A DNA stretch of 64,000 nt from Pseudomonas sp. B21-015 (GCF_024749285.1 NZ_CP087196.1:3720001-3784000), one strand, 5' to 3'; numbered from the stretch's first letter, positions 42,567-51,925 are shown. The notes: a model not told the origin generated them from the letters alone. Translations and numbers: made by a program.

Positions 42567-42929
42567 TCAGGTATCGAGCACCTCAAACGTCACTTCTTCA
42601 GGATAGAACGCCACATACCCGCGAATCTGCGCGACTGACACCTTGGGGTCCTCATAACTCCATACCGCATTGGCGCCTTCATGCCCGGGAATTTGCAGGC
42701 TGAAATAACTGGCATCGCCCTTGTACGGGCAATAGCTGGTGTGGTCGGTGCGGGCGAAATACTGTTCGGCGATGTCCTCCCGCGGGAGGTAGTACACCGG
42801 AGGATAATTGGCCTCATGCATGACCAGCGTCCGATCGGAGGACGCGACTTGAATGCCATGGAATTTCACCACCACACAGCCGGGTTGCGGGGTGATAGCG
42901 ATGGGCTTACCGGGTCCGGGGGCTTTCAT
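42567..42929 (-). CDS. DUF427 family protein
   Basis: A 120-residue single-domain protein with the DUF427 core: VASSDRTLVMHEANYPPVYY, then LPREDI and TDHTSYCPYKGDASYFSL, and finally NAVWSYEDP. The SYCPYKGDA motif contains the conserved Cys and Lys. The family is a small mostly-beta fold of unknown biochemical function, widespread in bacteria and fungi. The start ATG 42929 follows GGGAGGAACCC. It is monocistronic as far as can be seen. Confidence 0.88.
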   Translation of the reverse strand: MKAPGPGKPIAITPQPGCVVVKFHGIQVASSDRTLVMHEANYPPVYYLPREDIAEQYFARTDHTSYCPYKGDASYFSLQIPGHEGANAVWSYEDPKVSVAQIRGYVAFYPEEVTFEVLDT

Positions 42930-43062
42930 GAAAGGGTTCCTCCCTTGCTGTTTCGCGGTAACCGCGATCCATCAGGTATACCTCATGTTCCGGAATCAAG
43001 GCGGTTACACAGCCAAACGGCAGCAACGCCTTCGCCACACGCGCCAACGCCCTGGGCGCCCG

Positions 43063-43824
43063 CTACTTGCCATCCTCGATTTTGTATTCGTGCGGCGTCC
43101 AATACCTGCCCTTTGGGGGCTGCACGTTGTTTTTGGTGTAGTAGTCGTACCAAAACATCGCCGTCGCCCAGATGGCTTCCGGGCTCGACGCCCGGGTTTC
43201 GAGCCCTGGGGTCAAATCCAGCCCTGCGCTGGCGTAGAGGGTTTCCAGCATGCAGGCCGACGGCAACCCAATCCCGTCATGTATCGGGTTCGGGGTGCGC
43301 GCCACGCCCCAGGAGAACGCGAGCCAGCGTAATACGTGCTCCAGCGCATCCACGTAGGCGCGTCCTTTCTCGAACTGGTCGAGTTTGCTCAATACTTCTT
43401 TCTGCGATTTGGGTAACGCAATGACTGCAATGTTTTTCCAGTGGTCGGGGTCTTCCAGGTGCTGGAGAGGCGTCTCGACCACGCCGTTGCGCTCGGACGC
43501 AAACATACCGGTTTCCGGCTGGAACAAGGGCACGTGGAGAATGCTGGACTGTGCAATGCCTTTAGGGGAAACCTTGAGAAACGCCGAGGTGGACCAATAA
43601 GACGGCAACATGTCGAAGCGCAGGTGCGACTGACCGATTCTCAGACGCCACCCCAGCGTATCGGTGGCCCCCAGCAGCAACACATAGGATTGATCGGTGT
43701 TTTTTTTGTCGACCAGTTCGGTGATCGCCCTGCCAATCCATTCAACGTTGTCTTCTTTACCCTTGCGCCGTAGTTTTTGTATCTCGGGGTTGGATCTGGA
43801 TACGGTTGTATATTTGGCGGACAT
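43063..43824 (-). CDS. Hypothetical protein paired with PhoD-like phosphatase
   Basis: A 253-residue soluble protein with no signal peptide that I do not recognise securely. The segments DQSYVLLLGATDTLGWRLRI and, late, DGIGLPSACMLETLYASAGL, then TRASSPEAIWATAMFWYDYY, are faintly like permuted papain/NlpC-type amidases, where a His-bearing N-terminal part and a late Cys are expected. This is tentative. It follows the PhoD-like gene by 24 bp on the same strand, so the two are probably cotranscribed. The interval 42930-43062 holds nothing I can name. Confidence 0.6.
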   Translation of the reverse strand: MSAKYTTVSRSNPEIQKLRRKGKEDNVEWIGRAITELVDKKNTDQSYVLLLGATDTLGWRLRIGQSHLRFDMLPSYWSTSAFLKVSPKGIAQSSILHVPLFQPETGMFASERNGVVETPLQHLEDPDHWKNIAVIALPKSQKEVLSKLDQFEKGRAYVDALEHVLRWLAFSWGVARTPNPIHDGIGLPSACMLETLYASAGLDLTPGLETRASSPEAIWATAMFWYDYYTKNNVQPPKGRYWTPHEYKIEDGK

Positions 43825-43848
43825 GACTCTTCTCCAGCAGCGATGGCT

Positions 43849-45315
43849 TCAGGTATTGAGCAACGTAAATGGACCGACTCGAGTGGCAGGCGAAGCGGGT
43901 GCGGTGATGGGGTGGTACGTGACGTTCAATTCCACACCAAGCCCCAGGCAGGAAAACTCAAGAATCGCCACCTGGTTTCCACTCCCGTCTTGCTGCTTGA
44001 CCGGGCAAAACGACTTCACACCGATGTAGGGCGGAGCCCGCTCGGCTTCAGGATGAAGAGGCCAACGTTTTCGTTCGCCGAAAATACTTTTCAGATAATC
44101 CTTGAGTCGCGCCACCTGATCGGAACCCGGGGTGACCAGCAGACTCGTTGGCGAACAGATGACTTCGGTCAGGGTGATTTGCCCGCGCTTGACACAGTTG
44201 GCCTGTGCGACACGGCTCCAGTGCACGTCCCCGGTCAGAAAAACCACCTGAATGCCGTGCTGTCCCAGCCGCTCGAGCGTTTCGATAATCACTTTGAACT
44301 GTCCCTTGTAATTGGACAGTTCGGCATCGCCCATCTCATCAAAGAACGGCGTTTTGACCAGTAGCGCCTGCCCGGTCGACAGCACGCCGATTCGAGGTAT
44401 CCCCTGGTTCTGACAATCGATCAGTTCGCTTGCCCACTGCTTCAACGCCTGTTCGGCCTCCTCTGGCATCAGGCCGAAAGGGTCGTTGAAGTCTTGCTTG
44501 CGATGACTTCGGGTATCGAGAAACAGCATGAACAACGGCTCGATGTCCACGCGCAGCCAAGGCTTCTGCGCAGAGCCTCCCACCTGGTAGTCCTGGAACA
44601 TCTCGAGCGCCGCATCGGCCCAGATGTTCACACCGCCACCGGGGGTCGGGGCTGTCTGGGTACCCCTTTTCCAGAACTGAGGCCAAGGGTAGTTATTCCA
44701 GAACTCATGATCATCCGGGAGGCAGACGGCGGGCGCTTTGGCCAGTGCAGACTGAAGACCCGCCACCTCCTTGAACGTAGATGTCCAGTTGCGTTGATAT
44801 TTTTTGGAAATAACCTGCCGCAGTTCATCTTCCGTTGTCGGCAGGGTCTCGAAGGGCAGTTGATCGAGGTAGACCTGATCACCCGCGAACAATGAAATAT
44901 CAGGCCTGACGGGCAGGCTCTGGATGAACCGCCCTACATTCGCCTTGTCGGTTTCAACGCAATAACAGGAAGAGAGCAGAATCTTGAAGCTCCCTTCCAT
45001 TTTTTGCGGCACCTTGGCCGGCAAGGAAAAAACCCGCAGAGCGCAGGGTTCGAAACCAGCACCCGCGCGGACCACAATCTGATGCTCGCAACCAGCGCCC
45101 CTGGTTTCGAAGGTAAAGAGCCCCTGATAGTTGAGATACCCCTTGTCCGGCGTTCGGTCCCGGATGGGGTGAAGCCCATCCATCGTGACCGGCAAACACG
45201 GCGCGCCATCCACGGTAAATTCGACGGCTGGCGGTTGGGCCACGCCAAACACCCCGACCCACAATTTGATCTCGTCGAGGGCGCCAAGCACTGGGCGAGC
45301 CATCAAATATGCCAT
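43849..45315 (-). CDS. PhoD-like metallophosphatase / alkaline phosphatase D-type
   Basis: From ATG 45315 (preceded by AAGGAG) the protein has 488 residues; a longer in-frame reading to 45483 lacks a ribosome binding site. An N-terminal beta-sandwich (residues 1-125) is followed by a metallophosphoesterase domain with ISLFAGDQVYLDQLPF, CLPDDHEFWNNYP, DTRSHR and FLTGDVHWSRVAQ. These are the PhoD-like aspartate, DDHE and GDxH motifs. No Tat signal is visible, so a cytoplasmic enzyme is likely, unlike classical PhoD. It may be a phosphodiesterase. A hypothetical gene follows directly. Confidence 0.84.
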   Translation of the reverse strand: MAYLMARPVLGALDEIKLWVGVFGVAQPPAVEFTVDGAPCLPVTMDGLHPIRDRTPDKGYLNYQGLFTFETRGAGCEHQIVVRAGAGFEPCALRVFSLPAKVPQKMEGSFKILLSSCYCVETDKANVGRFIQSLPVRPDISLFAGDQVYLDQLPFETLPTTEDELRQVISKKYQRNWTSTFKEVAGLQSALAKAPAVCLPDDHEFWNNYPWPQFWKRGTQTAPTPGGGVNIWADAALEMFQDYQVGGSAQKPWLRVDIEPLFMLFLDTRSHRKQDFNDPFGLMPEEAEQALKQWASELIDCQNQGIPRIGVLSTGQALLVKTPFFDEMGDAELSNYKGQFKVIIETLERLGQHGIQVVFLTGDVHWSRVAQANCVKRGQITLTEVICSPTSLLVTPGSDQVARLKDYLKSIFGERKRWPLHPEAERAPPYIGVKSFCPVKQQDGSGNQVAILEFSCLGLGVELNVTYHPITAPASPATRVGPFTLLNT

Positions 45316-45538
45316 TACCGCTCCTTGGGCCAGAGGCTCGAATGCAGAGAAGTCCGATCTCGCTGCTTGCCGTTGATTAAAGCAAAGACCGGCAGGAACA
45401 CAACGCGGCCAGCCTTCCAGAATGAGCGCGCAATCAATCGCAACGCATAAGCTGTACATCCATACAGATAAAGATTGCTCCAACGCTCATCAACCGCCAT
45501 TCTGTGCACCTCTCGGTCCTTGAACGACGATGGTGGTT

Positions 45539-47488
45539 ATGCGGCTGTACCTCTGTGAAAAACCTTCCCAGGCCAAAGACATCGCGGCCGTGCTCGGCGC
45601 CAGACGCCGGGGCGACGGCTGCTGGCTGGGAACGGACGTCACGGTGACCTGGTGCATTGGCCATCTGCTGGAAACCGCGCCGCCGGATGCCTATGACGCG
45701 CGTTACAAGCGTTGGGTGCTGGCGGATCTGCCGATCATTCCCGAGAAATGGAAGATGACCGTCAAACCGCGCACGGCCAGCCAGTACAAGGCGGTCAAAC
45801 GCTTGCTCGGCGAGGCGAGTGAACTGGTGATTGCCACCGACGCCGACCGCGAAGGCGAGATGATCGCCCGGGAACTGGTGGAGCATTGCCGGTATCGCGG
45901 GCCGATCCGGCGGCTGTGGCTATCGGCGCTGGACGATGCGTCGATCCGCAAGGCGCTGGCGGCGCTCAAGCCCGGGGCCGAGACGTTCAGCCTTTATCAT
46001 TCGGCGCTGGGGCGATCCCGGGCCGACTGGTTGATCGGGATGAACATGAGTCGGTTGTTCACCCTGCTGGGGCGTCAGTCCGGCTATCAGGGTGTGTTGC
46101 CGGTCGGTCGAGTACAGACACCGACCTTGCGTCTGGTGGTGGATCGCGACCGCAGCATTGCCGATTTCGTCCCGGTGCCCTACTGGGCCATCGAGGTGCA
46201 ACTGCTGCACGACGGCACCACGTTCACGGCTCAATGGCGGGCGGCCTCCGATGCTTGCGACGATCAGGACCGTTGCCTGAATCAGGCGCTGGCCCAGACA
46301 GCGGCTGCGGCCATTGGCAGCGCGGCGAGCGCTCGGGTGATCAAACTCCGCACCGAACGCATGCGCGAAGTCGCGCCTTTGCCGTTCGACCTGGGCACCT
46401 TGCAGGAAGTCTGCTCGAAGAAGCTTGGGCTCGGCGCTCAGGAAACCCTCGATATCGCCCAGGCGCTGTACGAAACCCACAAAGTCATCACCTACCCACG
46501 CAGCGACTGCGGCTACCTGCCCCTGAGTCAGCACAGCGAAGCCCCGGGCATTCTGGCGGCGCTCCGGCAAGCGGACCCAACCCTGAACGCCCTGCACGAT
46601 CACCTGGAGCCCCAACGCCGCTCACGGGCCTGGAACGACGCCAAGGTCAGTGCTCACCACGGCATCATTCCAACGGCCGCGGCGAAAAACCTCGACCGTC
46701 TGGTGGGCAAGCAACGGGCGGTCTACACCCTGATTCGTGCGCGTTACCTGGCGCAGTTTCTGCCCAACCATGAATATGACCGGACCCAGGCCGACTTCGA
46801 CTGTGCCGGTGAAGCCTTGCGCGCCGTGGGCAAGCAGATTGTCGAACCCGGCTGGAAACGCGCCCTGCCCGAAGCCCTCGCGCCTGCCAAGGGCCGCGAA
46901 GTACCCGCGCCGCAGACACTCCCGGCGCTGGCCGAAGGGTGTGACTGCGCGGTGGCCGACGTGAAGCTCAAGGACCTCTGGACCCAGCCGCCCAAGCCGT
47001 TCACCGAGGGTGATCTGATCAAGGCGATGAAAAACGTCGCCAAACTGGTGGAAGATCCGCTACTCAAGCAAAAGCTCAAGGACACCACCGGCATCGGCAC
47101 CGAAGCCACCCGCGCGTCGATCATTCAGGGCCTGCTCGACCGAGGTTATCTGGTGAAGAATGGCAAGGCGCTGGCCGCGACGCCGGCGGCGTTCAGCCTG
47201 ATCGATGCCGTGCCGCGAGCGATTGCCGATCCCGGAACCACGGCGATCTGGGAACAGGCGCTGGACATGGTGCAGAGCGGTGAAATGAGCCTGGAAGAGT
47301 TCGTCACCAAACAGGCTGCGTGGATGAGCAAGCAGGTGGCACGTTGCGCCGGTCTGAACCTGACCATCAGCGGGCCGGCAAGCCCGGCCGGGCGTGGCGC
47401 CACCCCCTGGAAAAACAAGCGCAAGCCCGCCAAGCGCAAGCCCTCGACCGGCACCAAACGCGCGGCAAAACCGGCAAGCAAGGCTTGA
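45539..47488 (+). CDS. topB: DNA topoisomerase III
   Basis: A 649-residue type IA topoisomerase from ATG 45539; an ATG at 45530 would add three residues. The TOPRIM motifs are MRLYLCEKPSQAKDIAAVLG and ELVIATDADREGEMIARELV. The catalytic tyrosine is in KVITYPRSDCGYLP, and DTTGIGTEATRASIIQGLLD is conserved. The C-terminus is a short lysine-rich tail (KNKRKPAKRKPSTGTKRAAK) without zinc fingers, as in TopB of gamma-proteobacteria. It decatenates and relaxes DNA. It is divergent from the phosphatase gene and followed by a REP pair. Confidence 0.95.
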   Translation: MRLYLCEKPSQAKDIAAVLGARRRGDGCWLGTDVTVTWCIGHLLETAPPDAYDARYKRWVLADLPIIPEKWKMTVKPRTASQYKAVKRLLGEASELVIATDADREGEMIARELVEHCRYRGPIRRLWLSALDDASIRKALAALKPGAETFSLYHSALGRSRADWLIGMNMSRLFTLLGRQSGYQGVLPVGRVQTPTLRLVVDRDRSIADFVPVPYWAIEVQLLHDGTTFTAQWRAASDACDDQDRCLNQALAQTAAAAIGSAASARVIKLRTERMREVAPLPFDLGTLQEVCSKKLGLGAQETLDIAQALYETHKVITYPRSDCGYLPLSQHSEAPGILAALRQADPTLNALHDHLEPQRRSRAWNDAKVSAHHGIIPTAAAKNLDRLVGKQRAVYTLIRARYLAQFLPNHEYDRTQADFDCAGEALRAVGKQIVEPGWKRALPEALAPAKGREVPAPQTLPALAEGCDCAVADVKLKDLWTQPPKPFTEGDLIKAMKNVAKLVEDPLLKQKLKDTTGIGTEATRASIIQGLLDRGYLVKNGKALAATPAAFSLIDAVPRAIADPGTTAIWEQALDMVQSGEMSLEEFVTKQAAWMSKQVARCAGLNLTISGPASPAGRGATPWKNKRKPAKRKPSTGTKRAAKPASKA

Positions 47489-47570
47489 GGACAGTTCGAG
47501 CGAACCTGAATGGTCTAGTGTTCTTCATGTCCGGCAATAGCCCCCATGGCAGTCGGTCAAGCCCAATCCA

Positions 47571-47660
47571 TGTGGGAGCGAGCCTGCTCGCGAAGGCGGC
47601 GGCACAGTCAATATTGATGTCGACTGACACACCGCTATCGCGAGCAGGCTCGCTCCCACA
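47571..47660. repeat. REP pair after topB
   Basis: TGTGGGAGCGAGCCTGCTCG and the mirror CGCGAGCAGGCTCGCTCCCA surround GGCGGCACAGTCAATATTGA. No gene is present in 47489-47721. Confidence 0.87.
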
Positions 47661-47721
47661 GGTTCCGCCCCCTAACTGACAGGCATCAGGCAACAGCCCT
47701 GCTTTCTGCAAAGGTACAACC

Positions 47722-48261
47722 ATGGCGACAATCAGGAGCCAGCCCTCAATAGAACTGCATGCCGCCCAGCGCGACGAACTGGAAACCATTGAAAACCTGA
47801 TGCAGTTCTACACGTACGACTTCAGCGAATGGCTGCCGCTGAAACTCGGGGAGCATGGTTTCTTCAACATCCAGCCCAAACCGGACTACTGGCGCAACCC
47901 GGCAACCAGGCCGTTTCTGATCAGGGTCGACGGCGAGTTGGCAGGGTTCGTGACCGTGGATAACGAGACCCATATCGTCGGCGCCGAGCACAACATCGGC
48001 TACTTTTTTCTCAGTCGCCGCTTTCGTGGCCAAGGCGTCGCGAAGTTTGTCGTCTCTGCCCTCTTGAGCCGGTTCCCCGGTCAATGGCAAATTTTCCACA
48101 TCGATGCCAACCAACCTGCGCGGCTGTTCTGGGCCAGGGTGATACCCGACCTCACGAGTGCCGAGTTCACCCTGCATCAGCTGCTGGTGGACGGTTATCC
48201 CTGCACCGTTTACCGCTTTGAAAGATCGCAGCCTTCGGCTACGCCTACCCCGGCCCCGTAG
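47722..48261 (+). CDS. GNAT-family acetyltransferase
   Basis: A 179-residue protein. The acetyl-CoA site is visible in FLSRRFRGQGVAKFVVSALL (Q/RxxGxG/A-like) and the preceding strand is ELAGFVTVDNETHIVGAEHN. The N-terminus ELHAAQRDELETIENLMQFY matches predicted GNATs of pseudomonads that end with VYRF. The substrate is unknown. The last 15 or so residues (RSQPSATPTPAP) come from a REP element at 48222-48284, so the natural end was probably a few codons after TVYRFE. Confidence 0.82.
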   Translation: MATIRSQPSIELHAAQRDELETIENLMQFYTYDFSEWLPLKLGEHGFFNIQPKPDYWRNPATRPFLIRVDGELAGFVTVDNETHIVGAEHNIGYFFLSRRFRGQGVAKFVVSALLSRFPGQWQIFHIDANQPARLFWARVIPDLTSAEFTLHQLLVDGYPCTVYRFERSQPSATPTPAP

Positions 48262-48284
48262 GAGCTGCCGAAGGCTGCGATCTT
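48222..48284. repeat. REP-type hairpin overlapping the GNAT 3' end
   Basis: AAGATCGCAGCCTTCGGC (48222-48239) and GCCGAAGGCTGCGATCTT (48267-48284), the same family as 37915-37991. The GNAT stop codon lies in the loop. Confidence 0.85.
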
Positions 48285-48832
48285 GACGATTCCAGCGACG
48301 CCACAGCCCTCCAAGCGCTAGCCATGCCGATTTTCTAATGCCAAAACCACTTTGTCCGACAATATGTAGTGAGCAAAAATAATCACTACAAAACCGTTGA
48401 CGCCTCCGATTTGCCCTTGCATGATGCAGACGTCTCCCCGATCGGGAGTACAGGCAACACGTTTGAGCAAGCTCGTCTGACCGCCGAGCTGTTTTTCCCG
48501 GATACACGCTGCCCACAAGGCAGATTGAAGAAGCTGACCTGGCCTGAACGTCCAGTACAAGGACGAGAAGCGCTGGCGATCAATCCTCATGAAGCTTGTG
48601 GCCGACCCTGAAAACGTCGGCAGTGGCCTCCAGGTTTTCGCTGCTTCTCTTCGTTGTGACGCTATTGCGTAGCAGTTATTCAACACGACTACATGCAACA
48701 GATGCGCGACCCCGTCGTATTGACGGTCGACCGCTGACGTCCTGGTTTCGGTGCCAGGGATCAACTAACCGATGGGCTACCTGTATTAGCGAATCAACTT
48801 TGAAAGATCACCAAATGGTCAAGGGGCTTACA
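48262..48832. other. Interval without a supportable gene
   Basis: After the REP hairpin several open frames exist on both strands, none with a ribosome binding site plus family-like sequence. One plus-strand frame ending at 48659 (YKDEKRWRSILMKLVADPEN ... CDAIA) and one minus-strand frame ending at 48318 (GVNGFVVIIFAHYILSDKV) look protein-like and may be remnants of a decayed gene. Base composition is lower in GC than in the neighbours. Confidence 0.4.
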
Positions 48833-49162
48833 ATGAATCTGAACAATCAACCTACTGTCGAAGAACTGGCTCGCTTGTTCGCTGCGCAAAAAGACAGCCA
48901 AGACAGTCATATTCTGTGGATCAGCAAATCGGGCCAGGTTCATATCGACTGCCTGTCGCCCCACGCCCACGAAGAAGCGTTCGACCAGAACAACCAGAAC
49001 CTGCTCGCCCGACTGAAGATGTACCGTCGCGGCCAGGGTTATGTCGGCAAGAAAGCCGCGGCCGACAAGGACTTCATCGGCAATGTGCTGCAAACGCTGA
49101 AACAGGCGTGGGCTTCGATGCAGAACCAGAACGAAGTACGGGTGATTGATCGGTTGTACTGA
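48833..49162 (+). CDS. Conserved hypothetical protein
   Basis: A 109-residue soluble protein from ATG 48833, preceded by AAGGGG; in-frame codons upstream to 48596 are not supported. The N-terminal half (VEELARLFAAQKDSQDSHIL, then WISKSGQVHIDCL) is followed by a helical half (QNLLARLKMYRRGQGYVGKK, then FIGNVLQTLKQAW). I know it only as an uncharacterised Pseudomonas protein. No signal peptide. A perfect 22-bp terminator hairpin follows. Confidence 0.72.
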   Translation: MNLNNQPTVEELARLFAAQKDSQDSHILWISKSGQVHIDCLSPHAHEEAFDQNNQNLLARLKMYRRGQGYVGKKAAADKDFIGNVLQTLKQAWASMQNQNEVRVIDRLY

Positions 49163-49170
49163 TCTCTCCC

Positions 49171-49220
49171 AAACACAAGAAGGCCCCGCTCGTTTTATCG
49201 AGCGGGGCCTTCTTGTGTTT
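49171..49220. terminator. Intrinsic terminator with 22-bp perfect stem
   Basis: AAGAAGGCCCCGCTCG-TTTTAT-CGAGCGGGGCCTTCTT extended by AAACAC/GTGTTT on each side (49171-49192 and 49199-49220). The T-rich exit suits the plus-strand gene ending at 49162. Confidence 0.88.
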
Positions 49221-49314
49221 GTGGCGCATGCACCTCTAACCTCACGCTGAGTCAAAAGAACACAGCTATGGTTAACACAGCGCTGGACATCGGTTTATCC
49301 GCTGGAGGTCTGCG

Positions 49315-49617
49315 ATGAAAAGAACCCTGACATTCATGCTACTGGCATTGGCGAGTGCGGCCCATGCGAACAGCGTCCCCGGCGTTCCCGCCTTCGATGT
49401 GGACTGCCCCGGGAAAATCATGGTCCACGCCGACCAGGATGGCCCGGTGATGATCAACAGCAAAGAAGCCCAGACCAAAATGATCAACGATCGCCTTTTC
49501 GAGGCCAAGGGGCCGGACGTGACGATCTCGATCAGCATCGCCGATGACGACTCGGTCGCCGTGACCTACACCAGCAAGAAAGGCGGCAATGGCATCTGCC
49601 AGTCAGTGGATGATTGA
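49315..49617 (+). CDS. Small exported hypothetical protein
   Basis: A 100-residue protein with a clear signal peptide (MKRTLTFMLLALASAAHA, cleaved before NSVPG). A mature domain of about 80 residues follows with two cysteines (VDCPGKIMVHAD and GNGICQSVDD) that may form a disulfide. Probably periplasmic. GGAGG eight bases upstream sets the start. Function unknown. It ends two bases before the convergent cynR gene. Confidence 0.72.
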   Translation: MKRTLTFMLLALASAAHANSVPGVPAFDVDCPGKIMVHADQDGPVMINSKEAQTKMINDRLFEAKGPDVTISISIADDDSVAVTYTSKKGGNGICQSVDD

Positions 49618-49618
49618 T

Positions 49619-50503
49619 CTACTGAGTGGCGCTGCCAGACATCACCAGGTTCGCGAACGCCACTGACGCGGCACTGTGATAGTTGTTCTTCCTGCGCAGC
49701 AATGCCGCGTCGCGCCGGGGGGCTTCGCCCTGTAATTCAATCCGGCGCAATGCCCGTTCCACGGTGGCGATGGGCTCTGGAAGGATGGTGGCCATCGGCG
49801 TGTGACGAATGACCTCCAGCAACGTACTCACCGAGTTCACCTCGATCGCCACCTTGGGCGTGATGTTCTGTTGCCGAAAATATTCGTCGATGGAAGATCG
49901 GGTGATGAAGTCCGGTGTCAGCAACGCGAACTCCAGCTGCGCCATCTCCTTTGGCAGCAGCGGGCTCTGGCGCTCGTACAACGGATGACCGTTCCCGACC
50001 ATTACGCCCAGGGTCTCGACAAACGCCGGCAGGCACTCGATGTCGGGGCTCCTCACCGGGGTAAAGGCAATGGCGATGTCCAGCGAGTCGTCGAGCAGCC
50101 CGGCCTCGATGTCGTCCATCGATAGCTCGAAAATCTGCAGATGGATGTTCGCAAACTTCGCCACGTAGTCGCGCACCAGCGGCCCCACCAGATACGCCAT
50201 GAAGGTTGGCGTCATGGCCAGTCGCAAGGTGCCGCGAGACAAGTCCTTCACGTCATGCAGCGCGCGTTTCCCCGCTTCAAGCTCCACCAACACCCGACGA
50301 GCGCATTCGATGTAGGCCTGCCCCGCATCGGTCGGCTTGACCGTGCGCGAGGTGCGGTCGAACAGGCTGACGCCCAGGGTGTCCTCCAGTTGCCGGATCT
50401 GCTGGGACAGCGTCGGTTGAGAGACGTGTAACGCCTCAGCGGCACGGGTGAAACCGCCGTGGTCGGCGACCGCCAGCAAGTAGCGCAAATGTCGGAGCAG
50501 CAT
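49619..50503 (-). CDS. cynR: LysR-family regulator CynR
   Basis: A LysR protein of 294 residues from ATG 50503; GTG 50509 is two codons earlier. The HTH is HLRYLLAVADHGGFTRAAEA followed by VSQPTLSQQIRQLEDTLG, close to E. coli CynR. The effector domain starts near residue 88 with GTLRLAMTPTFMAYLVGPLV. It is divergent from cynS and so probably activates cynS in response to cyanate. The symbol rests on this synteny. Confidence 0.85.
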   Translation of the reverse strand: MLLRHLRYLLAVADHGGFTRAAEALHVSQPTLSQQIRQLEDTLGVSLFDRTSRTVKPTDAGQAYIECARRVLVELEAGKRALHDVKDLSRGTLRLAMTPTFMAYLVGPLVRDYVAKFANIHLQIFELSMDDIEAGLLDDSLDIAIAFTPVRSPDIECLPAFVETLGVMVGNGHPLYERQSPLLPKEMAQLEFALLTPDFITRSSIDEYFRQQNITPKVAIEVNSVSTLLEVIRHTPMATILPEPIATVERALRRIELQGEAPRRDAALLRRKNNYHSAASVAFANLVMSGSATQ

Positions 50504-50529
50504 GGGCACACCATCTATAGGCAGAACTT

Positions 50530-50540
50530 ATGCAAAGCAT
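50530..50540. promoter_or_regulatory. Candidate CynR half-site dyad
   Basis: ATGC-AAA-GCAT lies midway in the 117-bp cynR-cynS gap, within the AT-rich CTTATGCAAAGCATTGTATA. LysR-type boxes have this scale, but the call rests only on symmetry and location. Confidence 0.35.
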
Positions 50541-50620
50541 TGTATATCGATCTTGGACGCTATGAATAAATCGACCGAAGATGGCTCCACTTTCCAGCCA
50601 CAACCGATAGGAGTCACACC

Positions 50621-51088
50621 ATGCAACAGTCCCACGCTTACCAGGACCCAAGTCTGGCCCTGACCACGTCGATCCTCGATGCCAAGGCGCGCAAAAATCT
50701 GTCCTGGCAGGATCTGACCGACGGCACCGGCCTGGGCCTGGCCTACGTCACCGCCGCCCTGCTCGGCCAGCATCCGCTGCCGGAAGCCGCCGCCAAAGTG
50801 GTCGGCGAGAAACTCGAGCTGGACGCCGACACCGTGGCCCGCTTGCAGATCATCCCGCTGCGCGGCAGCCTCTCCGGTGTTCCGACCGACCCGACCATCT
50901 ACCGCTTCCACGAGATGATCCAGATCTACGGCACCACCCTCAAAGCGCTGGTTCACGAGCAATTCGGCGACGGCATTATCAGTGCGATCAACTTCAAGCT
51001 GGACCTGAAAAAGGTCGAAGACCCGGAAGGCGGTTCCCGCGCGGTGATTACTCTGGACGGCAAGTTCCTGCCGCTGCGTCCCTTCTGA
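50621..51088 (+). CDS. cynS: Cyanate hydratase (cyanase)
   Basis: A 155-residue cyanase of full length. The N-terminal helical domain ([20 protein letters not shown]) is followed by the catalytic domain with the active-site Arg and Glu in [20 protein letters not shown] and the Ser in [15 protein letters not shown]. It converts cyanate and bicarbonate to carbamate, which decays to ammonia and CO2, in the cytoplasm as a decamer. It is divergent from cynR; cynT follows after a REP pair. A strong GATAGGAG precedes the start. Confidence 0.96.
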   Translation: MQQSHAYQDPSLALTTSILDAKARKNLSWQDLTDGTGLGLAYVTAALLGQHPLPEAAAKVVGEKLELDADTVARLQIIPLRGSLSGVPTDPTIYRFHEMIQIYGTTLKALVHEQFGDGIISAINFKLDLKKVEDPEGGSRAVITLDGKFLPLRPF

Positions 51089-51114
51089 AACAACCCAGTC
51101 AATTCAGGTGCGGA

Positions 51115-51197
51115 ACCTGCGGGCTTGCTCGCGAAGAGGGAGTGTCAGTCAACACTGATGTCGCCTGACACACCGTTTTCGCGAGCGAGCCCACATG
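51115..51197. repeat. REP pair between cynS and cynT
   Basis: AACCTGCGGGCTTGCTCGCG and the mirrored TTTTCGCGAGCGAGCCCAC surround CAGTCAACACTGATGTCGCC. The pair separates cynS from cynT, so their transcripts may be processed differently. Confidence 0.82.
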
Positions 51198-51261
51198 GAT
51201 TGCACTTGACTGATCAGCGATTAGGCATCAGCCCCCCTCACTCATTGCAAGGAAGTCAGCC

Positions 51262-51921
51262 ATGAAAGCGCTCATCGAAGGTTTATTGAAGTTCCAGAAC
51301 GAAGCCTTCCCACAACGTACCGACCTGTTCAGACACTTGGCCACTACCCAGCATCCCGGCACCCTGTTCATCACCTGTTCCGACAGCCGCGTGGTGCCGG
51401 AACTGCTGACCCAGCAAGAGCCCGGCGAACTGTTCGTGGTGCGCAATGCCGGCAATATCGTGCCCTCCTACAGCCCGCATCCCGGCGGTGTGTCGGCCAC
51501 GGTCGAATATGCAGTCGCGGTATTGGGCGTGACGGACATCGTGATTTGCGGGCATTCGGACTGTGGCGCAATGACCGCCATTGCCCAGTGCAAATGCATG
51601 GATCACCTGCCCGCCGTCAGCGGTTGGCTGCAGCACGCCGAGTCGGCCAAGGTGATCAACGAATCCCGCCCTCATGCCAGCGACGCGGCCAAGGTGAGTT
51701 CGATGGTGCGGGAAAACGTGATCGCCCAACTGGCGAACATCCAGACCCACCCGAGCGTGCGCCTGGCCCAGGAAAAAGGCCTGCTGAACCTGCATGGCTG
51801 GGTCTATGACATCGAGACCGGTTCGGTCGATGCCCTGGATGCCGACAGCCGCACGTTCGTGTCGCTGGCCGAGCACCCGGGCACCTGCGCCGTTTATGGC
51901 AAAGCGGTCGAAGCCGCCTGA
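51262..51921 (+). CDS. cynT: Beta-class carbonic anhydrase
   Basis: A 219-residue beta-carbonic anhydrase. Zinc ligands are the Cys and the neighbouring Asp-Arg pair in [15 protein letters not shown], then His and Cys in [15 protein letters not shown]. The [16 protein letters not shown] segment is conserved. It hydrates the CO2 released by cyanase so that bicarbonate, the cyanase cosubstrate, is not depleted. In E. coli the partner is cynT. A GCAAGGAA ribosome binding site precedes ATG 51262. Confidence 0.93.
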   Translation: MKALIEGLLKFQNEAFPQRTDLFRHLATTQHPGTLFITCSDSRVVPELLTQQEPGELFVVRNAGNIVPSYSPHPGGVSATVEYAVAVLGVTDIVICGHSDCGAMTAIAQCKCMDHLPAVSGWLQHAESAKVINESRPHASDAAKVSSMVRENVIAQLANIQTHPSVRLAQEKGLLNLHGWVYDIETGSVDALDADSRTFVSLAEHPGTCAVYGKAVEAA

Positions 51922-51925
51922 AGGG

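Noticed and set aside
48318..48764. A 148-residue minus-strand frame and a plus-strand frame (48538-48659) with protein-like stretches
   Set aside because: Neither has a supported start or a family I recognise. The frames conflict with each other, so they are only described as possible remnants.
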